Shown here: positions 11,101-21,912 of the stretch, one piece after another
Layout of the letters: each line of letters starts with the position of its first letter
Position numbering within the stretch: position 1 is the stretch's first letter
From: Aegilops tauschii subsp. strangulata
Lineage: Eukaryota > Streptophyta > Magnoliopsida > Poales > Poaceae
Direction of reading: 5' to 3'
Assembly (NCBI RefSeq): GCF_002575655.3
Contig: NC_053035.3
Location: forward strand, 501,548,601-501,612,600
DNA: 64,000 nt
Translations under genes and position numbers: made by a program
Notes under the pieces: generated by a model
The model's database searches: none
What the model was told of the DNA's origin: nothing
What the model saw: only the letters and a program-made list of their open reading frames with translations

Positions 11101-13937
11101 TTTTCCACCCCCTCCAAATCACCCAAATTTTCTTTTACACGGTGACCCACATGTGCCAAACATGTCCATGAAAGAAAATTTGGAAAAAATATATTTTACA
11201 ATGCCCCCTTGAGGTATAGACCGATGTTTTGATCAATCAGTCTAGAGGGCAGTATAAATTCAAAAACAATTCAAAAAAATGTAAAACCTTGGAAACCTAG
11301 CTTTGTTTGTGCAAGAGATCATGTGTGCCAAAATTGAGGTGATTTGGAGGTGGTCGAAAAAATCACCGCATTCCGGAGGGACCATTTGGTCACTTAAGCC
11401 ATTTTTTGAACAAAGGTGATTTTTTCCACCACCTCCAAATCACCCAAATTTTCTTTTACACGGCGACCCACATGTGCTAAACATGTCCATGAAAGGAAAT
11501 TTGCAAAAAAAATATGTTACAATGCTCCCTTGAGGTATAGACCGATGTTTTGATCAGTCAGTCTAGAGGGCAGTATAAATTCAAAAAAATTCAAAAAAAT
11601 ATAAAACCTTGGAAACCTAGGTTTGTTTGTGCAGGAGATCATGTGTGCCAAAATTGAGGTGATTCGGAGGTGGTCAAAAAAATCACCGCATTCCGCAGGG
11701 ACCATTTGGTCTAACTTAAGCCATTTTTTGAACAAAGGTGATTTTTTCCACCACCTCCAAATCACCCAATTTCTCTATGATACGGTGACCCACATGTGCC
11801 AAACATGTCTATGAAAGAAAATTTGGAAAAAATATATATTTTACAATGCTCCCTAGAGGTATAGACCGATGTTATGATCAGTCAGTCTAGAGGGCATTAT
11901 AAATTCAAAAAAAAATTCAAAAAATATAAAACCTTGGAAACCTAGCTTTGTTTGTGCAAGAGATCATGTGTGCCAAAATTTGGGTGATTTGGAGGTGGTC
12001 GGAAAAATCACCGCATTCCGGAGGGATCATTTGGTCTAACTTAAGCCATGTTTTGAACAAAGGTGATTTTTTCCACCACCTCCAAATCACCCAATTTTTC
12101 TATGTCACGGTGACCCACATGTGCCAAACATGTCTATGAAAGAAAATTTGGAGAAAATATAATTTACAATGCCCCCTTGAGTTATAGACCGATGTTATGA
12201 TCAGTCAGTCTAGAGGGCAGTATAAATTAAAAAAAATTAAAAAAAATATAAAACCTTGGAAACCTAGCTTTTTTGTGCAAGAGATCATGTGTGCCAAATT
12301 TGAGGTGATTTGGAGGTGGTCGAAAAAAGCACCGCATTCCGGAGGGACCATTTGGTCACTTAAGCCATTTTTTGAACAAAGGCGATTTTTTCCACCACCT
12401 CCAAATCACCCAAATTTTCTTTTACACAGTGACCCACATGTGCCAAACATGTCCATGAAATAAAATTAGGAAAAAATTTTATTTTACAATGCCCCCTTGA
12501 GCTATAGACCGATGTTTTGATCAGTCAGTCTAGAGGGCAGTATAAATTCAAAAGAATTCAAAAAAATATAAAACCTTGGAAACCTAGCTTTGTTTGTGCA
12601 AGAGATCATGTGTGCCAAAATTGAGGTGATTTGGAGGTGGTCGAAAAAATCACCGCATTCCGGAGGGACCATTTGATCTAACTTAACCCATTTTTTGAAC
12701 AAAGGTGATTTTTTCCACCACCTCCAAATCACCCGATTTCTCTATGACACGGTGACCCACATGTGCCAAACATGTCTATGAAAGAAAATTTGGAAAAAAT
12801 ATATTTTACAATGCCCCCTAGAGGTATAGACCGATGTTTTGATCAGTCAGTCTAGAGGGCAGTATAAATTTAAAAAAATGTAAAACCTTGGAAACCTAGC
12901 TTTGTTTGTGCAAGAGATCATGTGTGCCAAAATTTGGGTGATTTGGAGGTGGTCGAAAAAATCACCGCATTCCGGAGGGACCATTTGGTTAACTTGAGCC
13001 ATTTTTTGAACAAAGGCGATTTTTTCCACCACCTCCAAATCACCCAATTTCTCTATGACCGGTGACCCACATGTGCCAAACATGTCTAAGAAAGAAAATT
13101 TGGAAAAAAATATATTTTACAATGCCCCCTTGAGGTATAGACTGATGTTATGATCAGTCAGGCTAGAGGGCAGTATAAATTCAAAAAATATTTTAAAAAA
13201 TATAAAACCTTGGAAACCTAGCTTTGTTTGTGCAAGAGATCATGTGTGCCAAAATTTGGGTGATTTGGAGGCGGTCGAAAAAATCACCGCATTCCGGAGG
13301 GACCATTTGGTCTTAAGCCATTTTTTGAACAAAGGTGATTTTTTCCACCACCTCCAAATCACCCAAATTTTCTATGACACGTTGACCCACATGTGCCAAA
13401 CATGTCTATGAAAGAAAATTTGGAAAAAATATATTTTACAATGCCCCCTTGAGGTATAGACCGATATTATGATCAGTCAGTCTAGAGGGCAGTATAAATT
13501 CAAAAAAATTCAAAAAATATAAAACCTTGGAAACCTAGGTTTGGTTGTGCAAGAGATCATGTGTGCCAAAATTGGGGTGATTTGGAGGTGGTAGAAAAAA
13601 TCACTGCATTCCGGAGGGACCATTTGGTCTAACTTAAGCCATTTTTTGAACAAAGTTGATTTTTTCCACCACCTCCAAATCACCCAAATTCTCTATGACA
13701 CGGTGACCCACTTGTGCGAAACATGTCTATGAATGAAAATTTGGATTTTTTTTACAATGCCCCCATGAGGTATAGACCGATGTTATGATCAGTTAGTCTA
13801 GAGGGCAGTATAAATTAAAAAAATTCAAAAAAATATAAAACCTTGGAAACGTAGCTTTGTTTGTGCAAGAGATCATGTGTGCCAAAATTGAGGTGATTTG
13901 GAGGTGGTCGAAAAAATCACCGCATTCCGGAGGGACC
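8102..13937. repeat. Tandem array, about 18.3 copies of a 319-bp foldback unit
   Basis: GTTTGTGCAAGAGATCATGTG (or its variant) recurs at 8111, 8428, 8743, 9066, 9385, 9709, 10031, 10351, 10662, 10982, 11305, 11625, 11950, 12271, 12592, 12904, 13226, 13543 and 13859, a mean period of 319 bp. Each unit has a long inverted repeat. In unit 1, arms 8136-8173 and 8223-8260 pair over 38 bp with two mismatches around a 49-nt loop. A shorter second inverted repeat follows later in the unit. The array ends abruptly after GGAGGGACCATT at 13937. Short open frames of 61-63 codons recur on both strands only because the unit is self-complementary. I do not recognise it as a named Triticeae satellite. Confidence 0.95.
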
Positions 13938-14605
13938 ATTGAGGTGCAAGGGAGTTTGTTGCCGCAGAAGATCCCGTAGCCCTTTCTGGAGGCAGGACAG
14001 CGACGGAATCTGAGGCAGATTAGCCTGTAGAAGCCGGTTCCGGGCGGTCCTGATCTTCTGTTGCAGCGGGCCGAGGCGCTGGTGAGAGTGGAGCCGCAGA
14101 AGATCCAGGGCGGCTCGCAGACTCATCATGAACCCATGATGCGGGAGGCTGTCTCCACGTCCGCCTGGCAAACGGCGGGGCACCGCTTGTAGCACACGGG
14201 CTGGGCCGCAAAGCGCGTGCCTCCCTAACCATTATCAGGTTGCCGCATGGCCGCCCGTGATTGGTGCGGGCCGGAGGGCGTGCCTCGCCCGGTCCGAGGT
14301 GGCCGCGTGTCGAGCGGCGGGTCAGAGGCGCGCGTGTAGCCGACCGCAGCTGGCGCGTCTGGTCGATCTGCCGCGGATCCACAGCTGTCACCTGGCGCTG
14401 ATCCCGGAGACGATTGCCTGGGCCTCTGCGACGGAAATCCGGAGAAGGATATGGTCCCCACGCCGCGGCACACGCGATATAACTCGCCCGGAACGATTTC
14501 TTCACCAGTTTCTTCGCCGTTTTCACTGTTTTGTTCGCCTGGCTCCCTGTAGCATGGTGAGTTTTACATGCAGATACAAACACACTGTGATAAGAAGTCG
14601 CAAGC
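13938..14605. other. GC-rich segment of unknown origin
   Basis: Base composition switches sharply from the AT-rich array to GC-rich DNA. Open frames exist on both strands, as usual in GC-rich sequence, and none shows a recognisable domain. A TATA-like GATATAAC near 14480 is followed by a C/T-rich stretch and a GCATG/GTGAGT donor-like site near 14555, so this could be a captured promoter and first exon. That is speculative. Confidence 0.3.
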
Positions 14606-14610
14606 AGTTT

Positions 14611-14912
14611 TCCTTGCACTCTACGTGGAGGATATGTAGGATGAGTATGATTCATCATCTGTATTCATCCTGTATATTCTTCAATTGGAGAGCATGGATG
14701 ACTAATGTATTTTTCGGATTTATCAGGCTTTTATTTTGTTTTCAGGAGTGAAATATAATTCCTCCATTACATCTATTTCCAAATTTTATCGTGCAACATA
14801 AACAAGCTACACGCTGGCCACGCAGAAACCATGATTCTTGAGGTTGCACTTGAAAAACTCACATATAAAATGCAAAAAAATATCCCAAACTAATACTGTT
14901 ACAAGGGAGTGA
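14611..14912 (+). repeat. Direct duplicate of the cassette-1 hairpin RNA region
   Basis: This segment repeats 7225-7395 in the same orientation: the hairpin (arms 14630-14644 and 14665-14679), a T5 run at 14710-14714 and the following sequence around ACTGTTACAAGG. Copy 2 carries about 140 bp (near 14727-14868) absent from copy 1. It lacks a USE and TATA box at the expected distance, so it is probably not transcribed from its own Pol III promoter. The stretch 14913-15160 shows no gene. Confidence 0.8.
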
Positions 14913-15160
14913 ACAACCAAATAGCTGAGTCATACATTATGAGGAAGTCACTAACTGACAGAATGAAGTATTTTAGAGAAAAGGTCACACGATACTAGAC
15001 ACAGACGACAATGCACACGTCAACATCAGGTTGATCGTCGACGTACTTGCTGTCCGATCGTGCGCACACTACTGTAGCTATCATAGTTCTGCTTTGAGAT
15101 CCTGCACATAAGGATATTATTACTGCCATGGAATGTATTTGGACACATTAAAACATTAAA

Positions 15161-17359
15161 TTACGGCATATTAGGTACCTCTTCCAATTTGGCGCACGTA
15201 CGTCGATTGTGACCATCTGTCTCATGACAATAGCTACATCTACCCTTTGTTCTGGTTTTCTTCATCTTTGCCTGTAGCCTTTTCTTCGGAGCACCTCGGC
15301 CTGGCACATGCACGGGATCCAGAACCTTTTCGAAACCTTCACCATCAAGGTTAGCCGATTGTGGCATCAATGGGCCAAACCTAATGTTGTTACCCTGAGC
15401 ATTAGTTGATCCCTTGCTATCAGCTTGTTCACTTGTTGATCCCTTGCAAACATCTTGTCCTTCCAAAACCCTTTTTAGATGCTGAAACGCCTCATCAGAG
15501 TGGCATGCCTTGAAACATGCTACGTGACTAAAATTCCATAGCTTACGGTACCTTTCTAGGGCTGCAGAGTATGCATACATCTCGCACTTTCTGGTCGGTG
15601 CGAATGCACATTTTGCACTCATTGTCCACCTAGTGGGAACACAACACCTGGGCAGTGTTTCTTCTTGTAAAATTCCCAATATGTAAAATATGTGGGAACA
15701 TGGTGTGCCTGCGCATTCCAATTTGCGGCAAGAACAACTGATACTGCGAAGCATACCTTCCTTCGTCTCCGTGCGCACTTCGATATTTTTATCCATTCTT
15801 TACTTCTTAGACACAACGTATGTGGTAACCTCTGCTGCATCAAGTACCTCTCTGATCTCACATTTTATGACAATATCTATGCTCCATAAGACCAACTTAA
15901 ACATAGCAGGAGTGAAAACTTTTGCGGCGTGTTTCTCAAGAACTGAAGCATTTTCCCCTGTGAACGGAATAGACTGTAAGGCCACGACGTCTTGGAGAGC
16001 CTCGTTCAAGCGTCGCGACGCAAGGCAACGCTCATAGTGCTCTAGCATTTGAAACAGCGTCATCTTAGCCTCAAGATGCGTATGTAGCACCGAGTTTGAA
16101 CTCTCACTCCGCTGATTGCTGCTCAGTCCTAGGAAACAATGACCCTCAAGATATGGAGCACACCACAGTTTTCTCATCTTATACATCTGATGCAGCCAGG
16201 AGTCCTCACTTGTTACTTTATTCTGTTGTAAGAAGTGTAACCATTTTCTCTCATGCTCTTCAATGGAAGATGTATCATATATGAAAGATCAGAATTCCTC
16301 CTTTACCGCGTCATCATGCAGATGGCGTACAATGTTCTGCTGAATGTGTCATATACAGCGCCTATGGTTTGAGTCTGGCCACACCACCCTGATTGCTCTC
16401 TGCATTGCAAGGTCCCCATCCGTGATCACAGATATAGGATGCTTCTGTCCCATAGCATCAGAAAAGGTCCGTAACATCCACTCGTATGCTTGGCTTGTTT
16501 CATGTGAAATGATACCACATGCAAAAATAACAGTGCTGCGGTGGTGATTCAACCCGACAAACGACACAAATGGCAGATTGTACTTATTGGTTCTGTATGT
16601 GCTACCAAAAACAATAAGGTCTCCGAAAGCCTCGTAGTCAAGTTGGTATTGACTATCACACCAGAACAGTCCCTTCAGATGGCCAGCTTCATCAACCAAG
16701 TACCTGAAGAAAAAATCTGAATCTTGCTCTTGCCTCGCCACCATGTGATTGATCACTATTTGAGCATCCCCGGAAGAAATTGTTTCCTGCTTGTTAGCAT
16801 GGCAGAAATTGTAAATGTCCCTCATAATGCATCCAACCTCATCATATCCACCGTATTGCATGCACATAATATCCATAATATGGTGTTTTCTGATCGCAGA
16901 TTTTTCCATGTCTGCAATGTCCGCTTTCTGCTCATCGCTAATTCTTCTGTGTGAACGCAAAAGACACGACAGATCCCGTGAGGCTAGAGGATGGTTGTGT
17001 TCATCGATGAAATCCTTGACAAACCACTGACCTGTTTCCTCCTGTCTTGCAATCACCAATTTAGCTTTACATCCTACACGAGTTATACTCCGTGGCCTCC
17101 TCTTTCTATCTTCCATCTTCCTCTTCATGTGCTTCTCTTCACGAACCCCTTCACGAATACACACAAATTTCCTTATAATTATATGGTAGTTGGATCCATC
17201 CCACTCGACATAGCTTCTCCGGACACTAAAACCTTTCTCAAGACCATATTTGTTATAGAATGTATAACCTTCATCCTCACTATTAAACATCTTGTTGGCA
17301 ATATGATAGTACTCCATCATTGACTCGTGACTTACATCCGCCATGTCTTCCTGCATCAC
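15161..17359 (-). pseudogene. FAR1/FRS-type MULE transposase, three in-frame stops
   Basis: One continuous minus-strand frame encodes, in order, a FAR1 DNA-binding zinc domain (FNSEDEGYTFYNKYG to DEHNHP), a MULE transposase domain (SVITDGDLAMQRAI) and a SWIM zinc finger (CSCRKLECAGTPCSH). It ends in a CCHC-like knuckle (CSYCHETDGHNRRTC). FRS proteins descend from MULE transposases and act as transcription factors or transposases. The frame is broken by TGA at 16349-16351 (a Trp position), TGA at 16289-16291 and TAA at 15800-15802, with no frameshift. The expected first catalytic Asp is Gly (VFGSTYRTN). I found no convincing terminal inverted repeats. It is either an inactive Jittery-like MULE or an FRS pseudogene. 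Confidence 0.85.
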
Positions 17360-17772
17360 AATTTGGACGAATAAAAATATGAAAGGACAAACATAAATGC
17401 ATGCAAAATCCAGTACGAAATCTTGCGTGGAATTTTAAACTTTGCTCCTTGTACATGTTATGGCAAGCGATCATAAACGTCCATAAACTGGGTACCCCGT
17501 AAACTAGTGAAGTGACCATGGATGATGAAAAATTCTAAATTGAATTGCATGCACTAGGGAAACCTAAATCAATGATGACTAAGCAAATCTAAGTAGGAAG
17601 TGCAGGCTACAAATCAAAGTAAGTTGAGATTCGGGCGATTCATAGCTTAAGATGCAAGTCTGGAAGCGATGGGATGATCGGGGGGCTTTCTCCTATACCG
17701 CCGCCGCCGTCGCCGCCGACACTGCCGCCGCAGATGTCACGCCTTATTCTTCTTCCTGCCGCCGACCACGTC

Positions 17773-17779
17773 TTTTATA
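17773..17779 (-). promoter_or_regulatory. TATA box upstream of the FRS pseudogene
   Basis: On the minus strand CTATAAAAGACG lies about 415 bp before the first Met of the FRS frame. It is followed by a GC-rich leader with CCGCCG repeats. The stretch 17360-17640 would be leader or first intron. The region 17940-18110 shows no gene. Confidence 0.4.
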
Positions 17780-18109
17780 GTGAAGGGGACCAGGAGGAGG
17801 ACGAGAACGACGCCGACGGCGGTGAATTGGTTCCTCTCGCCGGGCTCGTCGGACAGAAGGAAGAGGACGAGAAGGAGGACTTGACCGAGCTACTAGATCT
17901 AGACGTGGTTCTGGTCGTGGACGTGATCGGTTGATTTTTTTTACCCTGGACCATTATGCCCTTCTTTGATTAAACTAATTAAGTTAATTCATTTTTAATC
18001 CCCCACGAGATCGAACGGCTAATAAAAATCGGAGGGGTAAGTACTCGAAAGTACTCCGAGTACCGCCCCAATCACCGTAAAGGAGCTCCAAAACCTAGAT
18101 AGCCATTTT

Positions 18110-18237
18110 ATGGCCAATTTTGGGAGATCACAAGTTCGAACAGCTGTGTGGCTTGGATCTGGTCCAGAAGAAGTCATTGACATCATACGTCATGATTGTA
18201 ACATTTAAGTTTGAGTAATACAAGTTTTCACAAAAAA
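18110..18237 (+). mobile_element. LINE 3' tail (duplicate copy 1)
   Basis: This segment matches 21507-21637 and encodes a short C-terminal LINE piece (WLGSGPEE, with VIDIIRHDC in this copy). It ends in an A-rich tail followed by ATGCTAGACATACGAA. It is truncated on the left. Confidence 0.55.
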
Positions 18238-18264
18238 ATGCTAGACATACGAAAGGCTACGCAG

Positions 18265-18860
18265 AGATTTTACGGGGCTGCTGATGTGGATGATTAGGAT
18301 TGGAAGCGGGAATGAAAGGGCCCACCCAACAGCGCCGCGAGCAACCTCACCGTCCCGCTCGACCACTTCGCTGTGCGCTTCCTCCACCTGTGGACCAGGA
18401 GAGGATCTCCCTCCTCGGCCAGGGCCCAGGGCGACGGCAGCACCGTCTACAAGGCGCGCCACTGCCACACCGCGCTGCCGTTCGCGATCGAGCTCTTCTC
18501 CTCCGGCGACGGGGAGCCTCCGCGGCCCGCGAGGCCGGGATCCTCATGCTCGCCGCGGACGTGCCTCACATCGTGCGCCTTCATGCGGTCATCCCGTTGC
18601 CCGCCCAGCCGTGCTGGCGCTGGAGCTCGTGGCCATCGCCGGCCTCCTCCGCACGCCCAGCCGCTCCATAGGTGATCGTGCCATCGCCGCCGTGGCGCGA
18701 GGCTTTGCACGCGCTCCGCGGCCTCAAGCCGGCGAACCTGCTAGTCCGTGGCCGCCGCCAACGGAGCGACCCGAACCGCGCGCATTTGGACAGGCCGCCT
18801 ACGTCGGCATCAGGATGCACTGGTCCACCAGATTCTGCGTACCGGCCTTCCCTGGCGCCG
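18265..18860 (+). pseudogene. MKK10-like MAP kinase kinase fragment
   Basis: Spread over all three forward frames are pieces of a protein kinase. There is a leader-like TVPLDHFA, then ERISLLGQG and GSTVYKARH (glycine-rich loop and its lysine strand). EAGILMLAADVPHIVRLHAV fits the helix C region, and LALELVA the hinge. ALHALRGLKPANLLV resembles the catalytic loop but lacks the HRD/HLD motif. The pattern is closest, from memory, to cereal MKK10-type kinases, which are intronless and GC-rich. At least three frameshifts and missing segments make it non-functional. It sits immediately after a LINE poly(A) tail, so transposon-mediated capture is plausible. A truncated second copy lies at 21665-21830. 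Confidence 0.6.
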
Positions 18861-18959
18861 TCATGGAGGTTGGATTTCTCATGTCAAGATCTTCCATGTT
18901 GATATATTTCGATGAACATTTTTCCATAAAAAAAACTGAACAAAAAAGGCAAAATGGGA

Positions 18960-19970
18960 GCACTTTTTTCCATGTTCCGGAGAGGCGCATGTTTTTCCCT
19001 TTCCGCGAGACACAACCGCGCCTCTTGAGAAAGCAAATCCATACCTCAATGCAAAGTAAAGCTGTACCTCTCGCAGTGCCTCTCGCGGAAGCAAATTCAC
19101 GAGAAGTAAATATATGCCTCTCGTAGAAGAAAAAAACACGTTTTCCCCTTCCCGAGAGGCTCGTGGAAGGAAATTCTTGCCTCCATGCGAAGTAATTCTA
19201 TACCTCTTGCGGAGGCACGACTTTGGTAACAAATTCATGCCTTCACAATGAGTAAATATGTGACTCTCACGGAAAGAAAAAGAAAACATGTTTTTTTTCT
19301 TTTCCGAGAAGCATGACCGTGCCTCTCGTGGAAGTAAATTCGTGCCTCCACGCGAATTAAATCTGTGCCTCTCACGGAAGAAAAAAAAATAAAACACGTT
19401 TTCCCCTTTTCGAGAGGCTCGTGGAAGTAAATTCATGCCTCCACGCGAAGTAAATCTGTGCCTGTCGCGGAAGAAAGAAAAAAGGAAACGAGTTTCTTTT
19501 TCTTTTTTCGAGAGGCACGCCCGTGCCTCTCGTGGAAACAAATCCATGCCTTCATGGGAGTAAATCTGTGACTCTCGTGGAAAGAAAAAAAAACAGATTT
19601 TTTTCCTTTTCCGAGACGCACAGCCGTGCCTCTCGTGGAAGCAAATTCGTGCTGCAGCGTGAATAAAATATGTGCCTCTCATGGAAAAAAAGAAAATGAG
19701 TTTTTTCTCTTTCCGTGAGGCACAACCGTGGCTTTCGTGGAAGCAAATCCGTGCCTCCACGAGGAGTAAATCTGTGCCTCTCGCGAAAAAAAACACGTTT
19801 TTTCCTCTTTCCGAGAGGCATGACCATGTCTCTCGCGAAAGCAAATCCATGCCTCCACGAGGAGTAAATCTAAGCCTCTCGCGGAAGAAAAAAGAAAGAA
19901 AATGAGGCACGACCATGCCTCTCGCCGAAGGAAAAAACACGTTTGTTCCCCTTTCCAAGAGGCACGTGCC
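18960..19970. repeat. Palindromic minisatellite (GAGAGGCACG family)
   Basis: Roughly ten diverged copies of a unit of about 95-110 bp combine GCCTCTCGCGGAAG, AAATCTGTGCC, an A-rich run, CACGTTTT and TTTCCGAGAGGC. Many copies contain a near-palindrome such as CGAGAGGCACGCCCGTGCC at about 19508. A 388-codon minus-strand open frame across it is low-complexity translation of the repeat. The array is interrupted by a LINE tail (19971-20259) and resumes at 20260. Confidence 0.85.
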
Positions 19971-20259
19971 AACTTTTGGTGGATGGAAGGCCAAGTTCAT
20001 CCATGACATCACCTTGCACTCCCATAGGATGAAGGATTCGATCAAGCCTCTGCTCCTTCAATGGATCAATGCTCTGCCATGATCAAAGTGACATGGCTGA
20101 TTCTTGCATATTTGTAAATATCTTGTTGTATTATGGTAGGTAGGACTTCTAAACACCTAGCTAGCTTTTACTTTATGTTTTGTTTCCTGCAAGACTTGGA
20201 GCCTTGTTTTAATAAATGGCTGTGGGGCTTTTGCCGCACAGTGTTCAGTCAAAAAAAAA
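19971..20259 (+). mobile_element. 5'-truncated LINE, same family as the LINE at 50675-63386
   Basis: Codons from 19972 to the TGA at 20080-20082 give a C-terminus (KFIHDITLHSHRMKDSIKP) that aligns with the end of the large LINE's ORF2 (KFVHDINLLYHRVRESVKP). A 3' UTR of about 170 bp ends in A9 at 20251-20259. Just before the tail is a small hairpin, 20220-20241 (CTGTG...CACAG), also present in the large LINE. Flanking GTGCC on both sides may be a short target duplication. It inserted into the minisatellite. Confidence 0.75.
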
Positions 20260-20455
20260 CTGTGCCTCTCGCGGAAGGAAATCCGTGTCTCCGCGAGAAG
20301 TAAATCTGTGTCTCTCACGTGAAAGAAAGAAAAGAAAACATGTTTTTGCCTTTTCAACACGGAAGCAAATCCGTGCCTCCACGTAAAGTAAATCTGTGCC
20401 TCTCGTGGAAGGAAAAAAATAAAACGTGTTTGTTCCGCTTTCCAAGAGGCACAAA
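20260..20455. repeat. Minisatellite, continuation after the LINE tail
   Basis: About two more units of the GAGAGGCACG-type minisatellite resume directly after the poly(A) tail, showing that the LINE split one array. Confidence 0.8.
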
Positions 20456-20459
20456 TCAA

Positions 20460-21365
20460 TTGGAATGCGAGTAAACTACATATTTTATTTTCTATTGTGA
20501 GTGTAGCCCTGCAGATTGCGCCGACCATCATACTAGTTGTTCAAACACTATTGATTCACTTAAAAAGCTAAGTTGTTACAAAGAAGTAAATAGCTCTTTT
20601 TAAACTTCAATATTTTTGTTGTGACACCATTATCTGATTTTAAAATTGTTGTCATATTTTGCCCATTTCTTCTCATTTCTAATACAGATGCCGTTATTTG
20701 AATTATAACTCAAATTTGTTGCCACCTATGTTATCATGTATATGTTCATCTGTTGTCGTAATTTTGATTCATGACATTTCATCTGCCATAAAGCTAGATA
20801 AAAGGCGGTTTGAATAAAAAAATTGCTCAGATTTGTACATTCGCCACGATCATTAATCAAGCAATCAAACACTTGTTTACCATACATTTATCACTTGGTA
20901 TGAAATATCAAACACATTTTATGAATGCAACAATGGACACATTAAGGAATTTTGCTTTGGTTGAAAATTTTTGCTTAAATTTTCGTAGGGGTCGTGCATG
21001 GAAAACCAAAAAAAATCGCATCTACACCAACAACCAAGATCTAGCTAAGTAGATTCAGATAAAAAAACTTGATCTTTTGAATCTTACCAACGTCTGAAGC
21101 GGAAGAACATGGTGAAGAATCTGATCTCGACGTTTGTTCCCGTGCGAGGATTACAAGCTTAATCCCCCTGCTAGTATCCACGCATACGGTCCTTCAATCT
21201 TTCCAGAGTTCCGCCGTCCAGGGTCTCATTTAGCAAAAATCCTCAAATTTTACCTAATATAGTAATGCATGTGCCACAAATTGCTCTATTTTTTTCCCGG
21301 GTAGTTGTTTTATTTTTTTAGTTACCGAGAGGGTTCGGTTTTTGGGCTCTGTCACTAATCACAAG
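20460..21365. other. AT-rich intergenic stretch
   Basis: No credible coding region, RNA gene or complete element is visible. Open frames are short and without domains. Confidence 0.4.
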
Positions 21366-21384
21366 TAATGCTAGACATACGAAG

Positions 21385-21637
21385 TTCTTGTATCACTAAT
21401 CACGAGTAATGCTAGACATGCCTTTTTAGTGAAGGAGATCAAGGATAATCTAGAGGAACGTAGTTCTTGTATTACTCATATACGACGTGGTCCAAACCTA
21501 GGTAGTCATTTTATGGCCAAGTTTGGGAGATCACAAGTTCGAACAACTGTGTGGCTTGGATCTGGTCCAGAGGAAGTCGTTGACATCATACATCGTGATT
21601 GTAAGAGTTTGAGTAATACAAGTTTTCGCAAAAAAAA
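21385..21637 (+). mobile_element. LINE 3' fragment (duplicate copy 2) with target duplication
   Basis: A frame from about 21429 encodes FMAKFGRSQVRTTVWLGSG and then EEVVDIIHRDC, resembling the end of plant LINE RNase H domains. A run of nine A ends at about 21637. ATGCTAGACATACGAA precedes the fragment (about 21369-21384), and an almost identical ATGTTAGACATACGAA follows the A tract. This is consistent with a 16-bp target duplication and a 5'-truncated insertion. Confidence 0.6.
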
Positions 21638-21664
21638 ATGTTAGACATACGAAAGCTTTCGCAG

Positions 21665-21830
21665 AGATTTTATGGGGCTGCTGATGTGGATGATTAGGAT
21701 TGGAAGCGGGGAGTGAAGGGGCCCACCCAACAACGCCGCGAGCAACCTCACCATCCCGCTCGACCACTTCGCCGTGCGCCTCCTCCGCCTCTGGACCAAG
21801 AGAGGATCTCCCTCCTCGGCTAGGGCCAAA
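21665..21830 (+). pseudogene. Truncated second copy of the MKK10-like fragment
   Basis: This matches 18265-18440 at high identity (DHFAVRLLRLW in place of DHFAVRFLHLW) and stops at about 21830. The next 80 bp (21831-21912, rich in CGTATCC) are unexplained, and a Copia fragment then begins. The pair shows that the LINE-tail plus kinase-fragment cassette was duplicated in tandem, about 3.4 kb apart. Confidence 0.65.
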
Positions 21831-21912
21831 GTTGCGCGGATACTTCAGAAAGCACACGTATCCAGCCGAATACTGCCCCGATACAACCCGATACGTATCC
21901 CGTAAGTATCCC

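Noticed and set aside
8109..13083. Repeated 61-88-codon open frames on both strands in the 319-bp array, with near-identical peptides
   Set aside because: The peptides recur on both strands only because the unit is self-complementary; they have no start context, no domain, and many copies are broken.
8102..13937. CRISPR-like array
   Set aside because: Units are 319-bp tandem copies without short direct repeats and unique spacers, and the genome is that of a plant.
14020..14658. 212-codon minus-strand frame
   Set aside because: It spans the junction between the GC-rich segment and the duplicated hairpin region and shows no recognisable domain.
17674..17934. 86-codon plus-strand frame with a Glu/Asp-rich tail
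   Set aside because: It lies antisense to the putative leader and TATA box of the FRS pseudogene and has no domain; trinucleotide-type repeats explain the open frame.
18879..20045. 388-codon minus-strand open frame
   Set aside because: It is low-complexity translation of the minisatellite (repeated FHERHG/ASRKKKK) and crosses a LINE insertion.
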